Translations under genes and position numbers: made by a program | The notes under the pieces: generated by a model | The model's database searches: none | Seen by the model: only the letters and a program-made list of their open reading frames with translations | Told to the model about the DNA's origin: nothing | Assembly: GCA_947628635.1 (NCBI GenBank) | Contig: CANRAX010000003.1 | Coordinates: 1 to 24,708 of the forward strand | Reading direction: 5' to 3' | Origin: an uncultured Bacilli bacterium | GTDB lineage: Bacteria > Bacillota_I > Bacilli_A > RF39 > UBA660 | DNA: 24,708 nucleotides | In this document: positions 12,118 to 20,206 of the stretch, one piece after another | How positions within the stretch are numbered: the first letter of the stretch is position 1 | Layout: the number at the start of each line of letters is the position of its first letter

Positions 12118-14184
12118 TTAATCATACATATTATGATAGGCCTTACTGACTTGTTGCGTTATACGATAATTAACTAAACTCATAAAATCATTATTAGAAT
12201 TTGGATGAGATGAATTAGGTGAGGTAACAACAATGGCTACTTTAGGATCATTACTTGGATAATAACCAGCAAAAGTTGTTGTAATTGTTTCAGTATCAAT
12301 TATATTATCGCCATTGGTATCTAAAAAGCTTTGGGAAGTTCCCGTTTTACCAGCAGGCTGTAAGCTTCTATCAATATAACCAACTCCATAACCACCAGGT
12401 GCATTCATTACAGCATAAAAACCTTCTTTGACTCTATTCATATACTCTTCTTTTGTATCAATTGTATTTAAAATTTCTTTTTCTTTAGTGAATTCTAATT
12501 TACCTATTTCTTCAGTATTACTTACCGAATGTACTTCTTTTAAAAGATGTGGCGCTATTCTATTTTTTCCATCAGCAATAGTAGTAATATATTGTAATAT
12601 TTGTAAAGGTGTATAAGTCTCATATTGCCCCATTACAAAATCTAATAAGTTTCCAGCATTAACATCTTTTTTGGAAGAAACTCCGGCACTTTCAAAAGGC
12701 AAATCTATTCCCGTTTTAACACCCAAGCCAAATGAGTGGTACATATTTCGATAAGTATCAAAGGCTTTTTGATTAAAATTTAGTTTCATTCCTCGATAAT
12801 ATTCTTGTCCATTTACTCTGATAGCAACTTTAAATTGGTAAACATTACTACTTTTAGCTAAAGCTGTAATGTCATTAATAGTACCCAAAGTTTTTACAGA
12901 AGAACATTTTTCTGGAGCACCAGCTACTTTAATACATTCATCATGAAGATATTCACCAATTTTTAACACACCTGTATTATAGCCAACTAGCATGGAAGCA
13001 CCTTTAACAACAGAACCGGGCGTAATTGGAGAAGTTATAATACTAGTTGTATTATCCATAAATTCATTATTGACGAGTTTTCTAGAAACCATTGCTAAAA
13101 TTTCGCCTGTTTTTGGGTCTTCAATAATAACACTGGAATGGTCAAAATAATCGGTATTAGCTTCTTTTTTAGCATTTCTTATTTGCTCATCAAGTATCTT
13201 TTCTAATTGTTGCTGTAAATTGATATCAATTGATAAAACTATATCTTTACCACGACTTCCCTCTTTTACTAATTTTGTTTCATGAGAATTAACAACTTCA
13301 TAAACAGGCTTGGTACCTTTTAGGTAATCCTCATATTCTTTTTCAATGTAACTAAGTCCAACCCGGTCATTTAAAGAATAGCCCTTATTTAAGTAATAGT
13401 CTTTTTCTTCTGCCGGAAGACCTTGACTTGCGGTAGATACACTTCCTAAAATAGATTTAAAAGTATCATTATAAGGATAAACCCGAACCCAATCAAGTTT
13501 AGTATTAAAGCCTTTTAAATTAGCATTATTTTCTGAAATATAAGCATATTCTTTATCTGTTACATCACTTTTTATTGTTTTTTCTTCATAGGTATAGCCT
13601 TTATTCATCAAATAATATAAATAAGCTACTTCTAAATCTTCTTGAGTAAATTTATTAAGCTCTTTATCGCTAATTCTTTCTAATTTTAATTGTTCAAGTT
13701 CTCTAGAAGTCATCTTTCTTTGATTTACTTTTTCTATTTCTTTTTTTGTAACTAATTTGGCACATTTTTGAGGATATTTGGCATAATAAAATTCTCTTTT
13801 CATTTGCTCAGTTAATTTAGATGTATCTAATTCTAAGTGAGGAGCTACTTTATAAGCTGTTTTTATCATAGAAGAATTTGTTATTCCTTTTTCTTTTTTA
13901 TAGGTAATTGTTTTTAAAGATTTGTTATCAACTAACAAATTATAGTTTCGATCATAAATTCTCCCCCTTGGAGTAGATGTACCTGATACGGTAGCATAAG
14001 TAAGAGATGATAACCTATCTTTATAATTTTCTTCATTAATAACCATTACATCTATCATTTTAAATAAGAGTAGTCCAAAAACTAACAAGATTATTCCTAA
14101 AAATAAAGAAAATCTTTTATTGGTAATCTTATCATAATCAATTTTTTTCTTCTTTCTATATTTTTTCAAAATTTTCATCTCCAT
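12118..14184 (-). CDS. Class B penicillin-binding protein (peptidoglycan D,D-transpeptidase)
   Basis: Membrane-anchored transpeptidase that crosslinks peptidoglycan. 688 residues: basic N-terminus, one membrane segment (about 26-48), a dimerisation/pedestal region starting with TPRGRIYDRN (71-80), then the transpeptidase domain (about 345-680). Its active-site motifs are intact: SVVK (S391, K394), SSN (445-447) and KTGTS (613-617). Long Lys/Glu-rich inserts occupy about 125-230. It may be the elongation (PbpA/MrdA-like) or division (FtsI-like) enzyme; the window does not decide. The start is uncertain: the two ATG codons at 14184 and 14178 flank or overlap GGAG, while a TTG at 14169 has that GGAG at normal spacing. 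The membrane segment is kept in all cases. Confidence 0.93.
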   Translation of the reverse strand: MEMKILKKYRKKKKIDYDKITNKRFSLFLGIILLVFGLLLFKMIDVMVINEENYKDRLSSLTYATVSGTSTPRGRIYDRNYNLLVDNKSLKTITYKKEKGITNSSMIKTAYKVAPHLELDTSKLTEQMKREFYYAKYPQKCAKLVTKKEIEKVNQRKMTSRELEQLKLERISDKELNKFTQEDLEVAYLYYLMNKGYTYEEKTIKSDVTDKEYAYISENNANLKGFNTKLDWVRVYPYNDTFKSILGSVSTASQGLPAEEKDYYLNKGYSLNDRVGLSYIEKEYEDYLKGTKPVYEVVNSHETKLVKEGSRGKDIVLSIDINLQQQLEKILDEQIRNAKKEANTDYFDHSSVIIEDPKTGEILAMVSRKLVNNEFMDNTTSIITSPITPGSVVKGASMLVGYNTGVLKIGEYLHDECIKVAGAPEKCSSVKTLGTINDITALAKSSNVYQFKVAIRVNGQEYYRGMKLNFNQKAFDTYRNMYHSFGLGVKTGIDLPFESAGVSSKKDVNAGNLLDFVMGQYETYTPLQILQYITTIADGKNRIAPHLLKEVHSVSNTEEIGKLEFTKEKEILNTIDTKEEYMNRVKEGFYAVMNAPGGYGVGYIDRSLQPAGKTGTSQSFLDTNGDNIIDTETITTTFAGYYPSNDPKVAIVVTSPNSSHPNSNNDFMSLVNYRITQQVSKAYHNMYD

Positions 14185-14232
14185 TATTAGTTTATCACAT
14201 ATTTTAAAAGTTATTTAATATATTTTACTGAG

Positions 14233-14490
14233 GTGATATTTATCTATAAGGAGTTAATTAAAAAATATATTTTTTTATTGCAACCGCAAGATATTATAAA
14301 TTATGCTAAAAAAGAAAATGTAGACTTATCAAATGATGAAACAATGATAATATACAAATTTATAAAAAAACATTATAATGAATTGTTAAATAAAGATACA
14401 AAGAGTTTTTCTATTTTAAAAGAAGCTCTTAGTCCTAAACTTTATGAAAAAATTCTTTCTCTTTATAATTATTATAAAAACTATTTATAA
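14233..14490 (+). CDS. DUF2624 (YqfT)-like small protein
   Basis: 85 residues or slightly fewer. The layout of a short helical protein with 'LQPQDIINYAKKENVDLSNDE' and an ending like 'LSPKLYEKILSLYNYY' resembles the DUF2624 family, of which B. subtilis YqfT, next to nfo, is a member. Here nfo is two genes away, which supports the match. The start is unusual: the in-frame GTG at 14233 is itself part of the SD AGGTGAT. The codon at the spacing used elsewhere in the window (four bases) is ATC at 14242, and no in-frame ATG occurs until residue 38. Function unknown. The last codon and stop are shared with the convergent gene. Confidence 0.6.
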   Translation: MIFIYKELIKKYIFLLQPQDIINYAKKENVDLSNDETMIIYKFIKKHYNELLNKDTKSFSILKEALSPKLYEKILSLYNYYKNYL

Positions 14491-15567
14491 AAAATATTTA
14501 TGTCTATCTTTAAGAGGAACTTTGCTTTTTATCATTTCTGCTTCTTCTTGAAACTTTTCTTCATTTTTAGAAATAATTCCAAATTCATTTATATCTATCT
14601 TATGAAAACTTTTTCCATCAAATACTATTTTAGGATATCTGGCTAAGTCAAATCCTAATAAATTTAGATTAAAATATTTTTCATATATATTAAAACTATT
14701 AGAAATAATTCTTTTAGGATACATTTCAATCTTATCAAAATTTAAGTACATTACAGCTAAATCATTTAAAAAATAATTATTTACTTTTCCTGATTTTTCT
14801 ATATATGGAATTTTTAAGATATTTTCTAATTCTTGTAAAAGATACTTATTATTCTGTAAAAGCAATTTTTTTAAATCTTTTAAAACAAATAATTTGGCTT
14901 CAATAAGTCGCATAGCCATTTCTTCGTATTCTTTACTATAAAAATTGGTTTCTAACGGATTATGTTTACAATATTCTGCAAAATCTAAAACATTACAATT
15001 AAAATATTCTCGTGCAGAAGCTAAAGATAATCCCTTTATTTTGATATTTTTTAAATCTAACTCTAATTTTTTAATCAATTTTTCATATTTTGAAAAATCA
15101 TCACGATATTTAAGTAAAATTAATTTAGTCTTTTCTTTCCAATTATTTTTATTAATTGTATAATCAATACTAAATTGTTCATAGCTCGTTTTAGCTAATT
15201 TTAATTTTTTACCAGTAATTTCACATAATTTATAATAAATTTTTTCGTTTAAATTACCATAATCTTGATAATCAATGTAAATAGTATCATCTATTATATA
15301 AAAAATATAATCATCAAATTCAAAGCATTCAGGTAAGTTATTACTATATGAAAAAATACCTTTTATATTTAAATAATTTTTATTTACTTTTAGTAAAGAT
15401 AAAGCATAGATAATTTCCTTTAAAAATGTCGAATTAGTATGATTCGAAATATCATAATAAACTTTTCCATTTGGAAGTATAAAAGAAGGATATATTTTTA
15501 TTTTATATGATTCAGCTGTCTTTAAATTAGCTAATTCTATATATTTTACTTTTATGTCGTCATTCAT
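14485..15567 (-). CDS. Unknown 360-residue protein
   Basis: No family recognised. Soluble, rich in Lys, Asn, Tyr, Ile and Leu. The N-terminal half (about 1-135) looks beta-rich, with repeated aromatic strands ('FDDYIFYIIDDTIYIDYQDYG'). The middle (about 150-250) is helical with heptad-like Leu/Lys spacing ('KLILLKYRDDFSKYEKLIKKLELDL' region and 'YEEMAMRLIEAKLFVLKDLKKLL'). The SD AGGTGAT is four bases before the ATG. It has its own promoter and lies behind the nfo terminator. It is convergent with the DUF2624-like gene, their ends sharing six bases. The uniform composition suggests a resident gene rather than a recent arrival. Confidence 0.75.
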   Translation of the reverse strand: MNDDIKVKYIELANLKTAESYKIKIYPSFILPNGKVYYDISNHTNSTFLKEIIYALSLLKVNKNYLNIKGIFSYSNNLPECFEFDDYIFYIIDDTIYIDYQDYGNLNEKIYYKLCEITGKKLKLAKTSYEQFSIDYTINKNNWKEKTKLILLKYRDDFSKYEKLIKKLELDLKNIKIKGLSLASAREYFNCNVLDFAEYCKHNPLETNFYSKEYEEMAMRLIEAKLFVLKDLKKLLLQNNKYLLQELENILKIPYIEKSGKVNNYFLNDLAVMYLNFDKIEMYPKRIISNSFNIYEKYFNLNLLGFDLARYPKIVFDGKSFHKIDINEFGIISKNEEKFQEEAEMIKSKVPLKDRHKYFL

Positions 15568-15594
15568 AAAATCACCTGAATTAAAATTACTTCT

Positions 15595-15622
15595 ATTTTA
15601 CTAAAGAATTCTTTTTTTTCAA
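15595..15622 (-). promoter_or_regulatory. Promoter of the unknown 360-residue protein gene
   Basis: -35 TTGAAA (15617-15622), 16-base spacer, -10 TAAAAT (15595-15600) on the minus strand. Confidence 0.5.
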
Positions 15623-15623
15623 G

Positions 15624-15644
15624 AAAAAAAGAAGTTTTACTTCT
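15624..15644 (-). terminator. Intrinsic terminator of nfo
   Basis: On the minus strand AGAAGT (15644-15639) and ACTTCT (15635-15630) pair around AAA, followed by a run of T. It lies 14 bases after the nfo stop. Confidence 0.7.
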
Positions 15645-15657
15645 AATAATTGTTACT

Positions 15658-16539
15658 TTATTGCAATCTAATTTTTTCCAATAATTTATCATCAAAAGCT
15701 TTATTTCTTATCATAGCTATTTCATATTTATAAGGAGCAAATTGTTTATCTACATAAGGGGTTTCTAAGATTTTAGGAACATTTTCTAATTTCTTATTAT
15801 AGATAATATTTATTAAAGTAGGAAAACCTATATGACCAAAACCAATATTTTCGTGACGGTCTTTGTGAGAAGATTTCTCATTTTTACTGTCATTTACATG
15901 TACACATTTAATTTTTTCAAGACCAATTAAACTATCAAAATCTTCTAAAAATTTATCAAAATTAACTATATCATAACCAGCGTCACTAAGATGGCAAGTA
16001 TCAAGGCAAACTCCAATATGCTCTTTATCTTCAACTTGGTCTATTATTTGTTTTATTTCTTCTAATTTAGATCCTACTTCACTACCCTTGCCAGCCATAG
16101 TTTCTAATAAAATAGTAACATTAGTATGACCTAGTATTTTATTTAAACCATTAGAAATATTTTTAATACCTTCCTCAATTCCACATCCCACGTGACTACC
16201 AGGATGAAGCACTAAATTTTTAATTCCTAACTCTTCACAACGATCAATTTCGCTTTTTAAAAAATTTATTGCGAATTGATATTTTTCAATATTATCAGCA
16301 TTTCCTAAATTAATAATATAAGGTGCATGTACTATAACCTTAGAATAATCAATATTTTTTTCTTCCATAACTTTTAGGGCAGAATTAGTTAAGTCAGAAT
16401 TAATCTTATAACGCATTGTATTTTGAGGAGCTCCAGTATAAAACATAAAAGTATTAGCATTATAACTTAAAGCTTCATTTAGACTACCTAAAAGTTGTGT
16501 ATCTTTTTTAAAACCAACATGACTTCCAATTAATAACAT
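15658..16539 (-). CDS. nfo: Endonuclease IV (AP endonuclease)
   Basis: Zinc-dependent AP endonuclease of base excision repair, cutting 5' to abasic sites and cleaning 3' ends. 293 residues forming the TIM barrel of the family. The expected metal ligands are all visible: H71 (VHAPY), H112 (LHPGSHVG), E146 (LLETMAG), D180 and H183 (LDTCHLSDAGYD), H214 (VHVNDSK), D227 and H229 (HKDRHENIG), and E259 (ILETP). GGAGGAAG precedes the ATG. It stands alone between its own promoter and terminator. In B. subtilis nfo lies in the same neighbourhood as dnaG-sigA-trmK and yqfT. Confidence 0.97.
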   Translation of the reverse strand: MLLIGSHVGFKKDTQLLGSLNEALSYNANTFMFYTGAPQNTMRYKINSDLTNSALKVMEEKNIDYSKVIVHAPYIINLGNADNIEKYQFAINFLKSEIDRCEELGIKNLVLHPGSHVGCGIEEGIKNISNGLNKILGHTNVTILLETMAGKGSEVGSKLEEIKQIIDQVEDKEHIGVCLDTCHLSDAGYDIVNFDKFLEDFDSLIGLEKIKCVHVNDSKNEKSSHKDRHENIGFGHIGFPTLINIIYNKKLENVPKILETPYVDKQFAPYKYEIAMIRNKAFDDKLLEKIRLQ

Positions 16540-16559
16540 ATTTTACTTCCTCCATATAA

Positions 16560-16565
16560 ATTATA
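16560..16565 (-). promoter_or_regulatory. Extended -10 promoter of nfo
   Basis: TGTTATAAT on the minus strand, about 20 bases before the nfo start; no clear -35 at the usual distance. Confidence 0.45.
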
Positions 16566-16579
16566 ACAAATAATTGCCA

Positions 16580-16606
16580 AAAGAAAAAGACTTCGTGAGA
16601 AGTCTT
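16580..16606 (-). terminator. Intrinsic terminator of the prepilin gene
   Basis: A perfect 8-bp stem AAGACTTC/GAAGTCTT (16599-16606 and 16587-16594) with loop TCAC on the minus strand, followed by TTTTTCTTTT. It starts six bases after the stop codon. Confidence 0.85.
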
Positions 16607-16612
16607 AAATAA

Positions 16613-17146
16613 CTAATTCATTTCACAAGCTGTGGCTCCAGATAAAGTTGTTGAAGCAACAGCATCAGTTTTCGTACTAACATTAACTCTTCTTAAATCT
16701 GACTCAGTTAAATCTTTATTGAAACCATGTTTACCAGTATCAGTTAAACGAATAGTGTAATCTATATCTGTTTTTGGATTTTTAGGATCTGAATCATCAG
16801 TTGACTTTACCCATTTAACATAGCCCTTCATTTCAGAATTTCCAAAAGGAGATTTTCCACCACTTTGCATTAAATCTTTAGTAGCGTCAGTTGTTGTATC
16901 AATAGGAAAATAATAAGTACCATCAGGTGTAGCAGAAGCAGAAACTCCACCACAAACTATGGTATCACCTACAACTCCATTTCTAACTGCATTAATATAT
17001 TCTTTTGCAGTTGTTGCAAAAGTATCTCTTCTCGAATTTTCAATAATTCTATTAACAGAACCAATAGCGACAATCATTAATATACCCATAATAGTAATTA
17101 CGGCTAGCAATTCAATCAAAGTAAATCCTTTGTTATTTTTCATCAT
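16613..17146 (-). CDS. Type IV prepilin-like protein (ComGC-type N-terminus)
   Basis: 177 residues. The N-terminus KNNKGFTLIELLAVITIMGILMIVAIGSV is a class III signal peptide: cleavage after Gly7, N-methylated Phe8, and Glu12 as the invariant E5 of the mature pilin, followed by the hydrophobic stem helix (to about 30). The globular part (about 60-177) contains two Cys residues (65 and 174 approx.) that could form a disulfide closing the C-terminal loop, as in many pilins. It could be a competence or adhesion pilus subunit. No pilus ATPase, inner-membrane protein or prepilin peptidase is in the window. ATG follows AGGAGG; a second ATG directly after is equally possible. Confidence 0.88.
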   Translation of the reverse strand: MMKNNKGFTLIELLAVITIMGILMIVAIGSVNRIIENSRRDTFATTAKEYINAVRNGVVGDTIVCGGVSASATPDGTYYFPIDTTTDATKDLMQSGGKSPFGNSEMKGYVKWVKSTDDSDPKNPKTDIDYTIRLTDTGKHGFNKDLTESDLRRVNVSTKTDAVASTTLSGATACEMN

Positions 17147-17169
17147 TTTTCCTCCTATCCTATAATTAA

Positions 17170-17198
17170 ATTATAATAAACTATTTTTCTATGTGCAA
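17170..17198 (-). promoter_or_regulatory. Promoter of the second prepilin gene
   Basis: -35 TTGCAC (17193-17198), 17-base spacer, -10 TATAAT (17170-17175) on the minus strand. Confidence 0.7.
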
Positions 17199-17233
17199 GA
17201 TATTTTTACTATTTTTACATTTTTATACAATTT

Positions 17234-17806
17234 TTATTCATAATCCAATTTTTTATCAATTTTAAAATAACTAGCTGTTATAACATCACAACCACATTTT
17301 GTTTTAAAATAATTCTTATCTAAGCTACTATTTTCAACATTTACATTATTTATAGAACTTAATGTTGTGGCGTTTACACCATCTTCTAAATTAGCTTCAC
17401 TTGAAAAATCAATTCCAAATAAAGAACCGTTATCTAACTTCTCTGTTATACGAGCATAAAAATCATAGCGATAAACACCTGTTCTTACCGCAACTTTTTT
17501 TACAACTACATATGATTGCTCTCTTAAATACTGACCATCATTAGGTGGATTTTCATAATCACCATTATCTAAATAGCCTAACGACATAATAACACATTGA
17601 TTTAATGCTGGTTTGACAACGCCATTATTATTACCGGCTATTTTGTATTTAGCAATAGATATCATACTTCTTGCGTCTTCATTATAAATAGTTTCTCTAT
17701 TTTTATTTAAAATTCCTACCACATTAGGTACAGTGACGGCCATTAAAATACCTAAGATTGTTAGGCTTGCTAATAACTCAACTAGTGTAAATCCATTTCT
17801 TTTCAT
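17234..17806 (-). CDS. Type IV prepilin-like protein
   Basis: 190 residues from ATG, chosen over the upstream GTG because GAGG is eight bases before the ATG and only two before the GTG. The class III signal peptide is MKRNG-FTLVELLASLTILGILMAV, with cleavage after Gly5 and Glu10 as mature E5. The stem helix runs to about 28. The globular domain contains Cys residues near 72 and a CGC near 171-173. It is encoded in tandem with, and just upstream of, the other prepilin gene; the two globular domains show no close similarity. Its own promoter matches that of its neighbour. Pilus, competence or surface adhesion roles are possible. Confidence 0.88.
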   Translation of the reverse strand: MKRNGFTLVELLASLTILGILMAVTVPNVVGILNKNRETIYNEDARSMISIAKYKIAGNNNGVVKPALNQCVIMSLGYLDNGDYENPPNDGQYLREQSYVVVKKVAVRTGVYRYDFYARITEKLDNGSLFGIDFSSEANLEDGVNATTLSSINNVNVENSSLDKNYFKTKCGCDVITASYFKIDKKLDYE

Positions 17807-17826
17807 TGCCACTACCTCTATTATTA

Positions 17827-17855
17827 ATTATACATAGAAAAAAGAATGTGTGCAA
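17827..17855 (-). promoter_or_regulatory. Promoter of the first prepilin gene
   Basis: -35 TTGCAC (17850-17855), 17-base spacer, -10 TATAAT (17827-17832) on the minus strand. The -35 hexamer, spacer length and -10 are the same as for the second prepilin gene. Confidence 0.7.
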
Positions 17856-17860
17856 GGTTC

Positions 17861-19036
17861 TTATTTTAAAATTTTTTTTAGATTTCTTATTTCTTGTAAA
17901 GAAGTTTTGGTATATAGCTTTTTATCAAACAAAAAACCATAACGAAATAAACAAAAACCAGTATAATGTTTACTATTACGACTATGAATAACTTCCTTCA
18001 TAATTATATCTGTATTATTAAGCCATTCATTACTTCCACTTTTGGCATACTCATCATATGAACCTACTTTATAAAAGGCTAAAGCTATTAATAAATCGAT
18101 ATTATTATTAGTAATTAGATTATTCCATTCCGATAGAACTTTAGGAAAGGATTGCGTTTCATTTAAAAAGCCATAATATATTTGAGGCATAATAAAATCA
18201 ACATACTTATCACTTTTAAGCCATAATTTTACATCAGCATAATTTTTATTATAATTATTTTCAATATTACCTTCGGGAGAAATACCAAAAGGAACATGTT
18301 CATCCTTACATATTTTGTGAACTTTTTCAATCATTTTATTTACCATCATTAAATTATAGCTACTTTTATCCAAGAAACCATTTTTTAAAATATAATTTTC
18401 ATAATCATTTCTATCAATATCATCACTTGGATAAAAATAATCATCAAATAATACTCCATCAACATCATAATTAGTAACTATTTCTTTGACACCATCTGCT
18501 ATTAAGTTAATTACTTCATCCTTACTAGGATTATAATATATTCCGTCTTTTATAAATAAAGTATCTGTGTTGATATATTGATAAGCAGGATTTTCTTTAG
18601 AAACAGTACTTATATCCTCAGTAGTACGAACACGGTAAGGGTTAATCCAAGCATATACTTCTATTCCTTTTTTATGGGCTTTTTTTACAAAATAATCTAA
18701 AACATCTAAAGATTTTTCACCTTCTTTGGAACTAATGGAAGCACTCCAAGGAAATATATTAGACTCATATATAGCGTCTGATTGACTTCTAACTTGTAAG
18801 ATAATTAAATTAAAATGAAAATTGGAAATATTTTTGATAGCTTTATCAATATTAGCTTGCATTTTTTTTAAATCTGTATCTTTAATATAATTTTGGAGTT
18901 CAATGTAACTAAAAAAGAGACCTTTTTTTTCTGGAGTTGATGAATTTATAGGCTCTACTTTTTCAGGAGTATCTCTGCTATAAGCAATTAAAATTAATAA
19001 TAAAAATATAACTATCCATACTGTGTATTTTTTCAT
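17861..19036 (-). CDS. GHL10-family (DUF187, YngK-like) glycoside hydrolase-like surface protein
   Basis: 391 residues. One N-terminal membrane segment or uncleaved signal (about 4-20, no lipobox Cys), a short Pro/Ser linker, then a TIM-barrel domain of the GHL10 group (about 38-370). Characteristic pieces: FNLIILQVRSQSDAIYES, 'PWSASISSKEGEKSLDVLDYFVKKAHKKGIEVYAWINPYRV', 'VDGVLFDDYFYPS' (the Asp pair in the strand thought to be catalytic), 'GISPEGN' and 'VDFIMPQIYYG'. Members are extracellular glycan- or envelope-associated enzymes of largely unproven substrate. It lies between YetF-like and prepilin genes, forming a stretch of envelope genes. Confidence 0.9.
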   Translation of the reverse strand: MKKYTVWIVIFLLLILIAYSRDTPEKVEPINSSTPEKKGLFFSYIELQNYIKDTDLKKMQANIDKAIKNISNFHFNLIILQVRSQSDAIYESNIFPWSASISSKEGEKSLDVLDYFVKKAHKKGIEVYAWINPYRVRTTEDISTVSKENPAYQYINTDTLFIKDGIYYNPSKDEVINLIADGVKEIVTNYDVDGVLFDDYFYPSDDIDRNDYENYILKNGFLDKSSYNLMMVNKMIEKVHKICKDEHVPFGISPEGNIENNYNKNYADVKLWLKSDKYVDFIMPQIYYGFLNETQSFPKVLSEWNNLITNNNIDLLIALAFYKVGSYDEYAKSGSNEWLNNTDIIMKEVIHSRNSKHYTGFCLFRYGFLFDKKLYTKTSLQEIRNLKKILK

Positions 19037-19080
19037 AAGAAAAGCATACTATAAAAAAAAAGAAAGTTTTGTCGAATTAA

Positions 19081-19731
19081 CTACTTGTTTGTAACTTTAT
19101 CTTTTTCAATAATAAATAATCTTTTATCACGATAAAAAGCATAAAAAATATTTTCTAAAGACTTATTTTCTTTACGTAAAACTTGTTCCAGCCAAACTTT
19201 ATCTTTATGAATTTGATATAAAACATCTTCTTGTTCTTTACCATCTATTATAACGGGCAAAGGATAAATATGTTTTTTATCATCTTCTTTTTTAAAAACA
19301 CTGAGTTTACCACTAGTTTCTAAAATAGCATAATCAACTTCTTCAATAGATTTAATTTCTTTATCACGCAATTGTGTTAATAAATCATCAAGATTATATC
19401 TTTGTTTAAGCATTTCAGCAAAATTAACCCGACCTCGATTAATAATAACTGAAGGAGTACCATCAATAGTATTTCTTATTTTTTGACTTTTTAAAGAAGT
19501 AACTGACACAATTATTTGTAAAGCAACTAAAACAGAGATAGGTATGACAGAGACTAAAATACTTTTTTTATAATTTTCAATAGATATAGCGGATATTTCA
19601 GCAATAAATATCGAAACAATAAAATCCATTATAGAAAGTTCACCAATTTCTCTTTTACCCATTAAACGATAAACTGTCGCAATTAAAACGTAAAATAAAA
19701 CACTTCTAAAAAAAATCGTAAAGTATTCCAT
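19081..19731 (-). CDS. YetF/DUF421 family membrane protein
   Basis: 216 residues from the ATG preceded by AGGTGAT; the longer frame (to 19782) lacks an SD. Three N-terminal membrane segments with the conserved 'YRLMGKREIGELSIMDFIVSIFIAEI' motif, then two cytoplasmic YetF-type domains containing 'DGTPSVIINRGRVNFAEMLKQRYNLDDLLTQLR' and 'EVDYAILETSGKLSVFKKE', then 'PLPVIIDGKE'. The family forms oligomers; in B. subtilis related proteins are expressed during sporulation or linked to germination, but the molecular function is not settled. Confidence 0.92.
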   Translation of the reverse strand: MEYFTIFFRSVLFYVLIATVYRLMGKREIGELSIMDFIVSIFIAEISAISIENYKKSILVSVIPISVLVALQIIVSVTSLKSQKIRNTIDGTPSVIINRGRVNFAEMLKQRYNLDDLLTQLRDKEIKSIEEVDYAILETSGKLSVFKKEDDKKHIYPLPVIIDGKEQEDVLYQIHKDKVWLEQVLRKENKSLENIFYAFYRDKRLFIIEKDKVTNK

Positions 19732-19802
19732 GATATCACCTACTATTAGCTTGTCTTTTTCATATTTTTTTATACATAACATAAAATTAAGTGAGGTGAC
19801 TT

Positions 19803-20174
19803 ATGACTAATTTAAAAAAATATAGTATGCGACTAGCTTATACTTTTCTTTCTTTAGGTTTTTCTGTACTTTTTGTAACTACTCTTTATTACTTTAACTT
19901 AATAAATGAAAATACCTATAAAGTATTTAAAATTGTTGTTTTAATTATAAACCTTTTTATAAGTGGTTTTATTTTGGGAAGAGAGGCAAAAAGTAAGGGC
20001 TTTTTAGAAGGTATAAAACTGGGTTTGATGATAATTCCTATTTTTTTAATAGTAACGTTATTGATTAAAGAACCTTTAAAATTAACAGTTATTTTATATT
20101 ACTTAATAATTTTAATTACATCTACTTTTGGTAGTATGATAGGTATGAGTTTAAAAAAAGAAACTAAGTCCTGA
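19803..20174 (+). CDS. TIGR04086-like small membrane protein
   Basis: 123 residues with four membrane segments: a pattern of helix, 'TYKVFKIVVLIINLFISGFILGREAKSKGFLEGIKLGLM', two more helices, and a C-terminal 'GSMIGMSLKK'. This fits the TIGR04086/YrzE type of Firmicute membrane proteins, of unknown role. GAGGTGACTT precedes the ATG. It is divergent from the YetF-like gene and convergent with trmK, overlapping its end by 11 bases. Confidence 0.65.
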   Translation: MTNLKKYSMRLAYTFLSLGFSVLFVTTLYYFNLINENTYKVFKIVVLIINLFISGFILGREAKSKGFLEGIKLGLMIIPIFLIVTLLIKEPLKLTVILYYLIILITSTFGSMIGMSLKKETKS

Positions 20175-20206
20175 GATTGTTTCTCAGAAGCTTAATTTCT
20201 TTTTTT
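20153..20206. terminator. Long imperfect bidirectional hairpin over the overlapping gene ends
   Basis: The arms are three paired blocks: AAAAAAAGAAA (20153-20163) with TTTCTTTTTTT (20196-20206), TAAG (20165-20168) with CTTA (20191-20194), and CTGAGA (20171-20176) with TCTCAG (20182-20187). The loop is TTGTT, and the blocks are separated by one C-A mismatch and a 2x3 internal loop. With an A tract on one side and a T tract on the other it can act as a terminator in both directions. It lies entirely within coding sequence. Confidence 0.65.

Noticed and set aside
14185..14232. Divergent promoters between the PBP and DUF2624-like genes
   Set aside because: AT-rich sequence offers several poor -10 matches, but no pair of -35 and -10 stands out on either strand.
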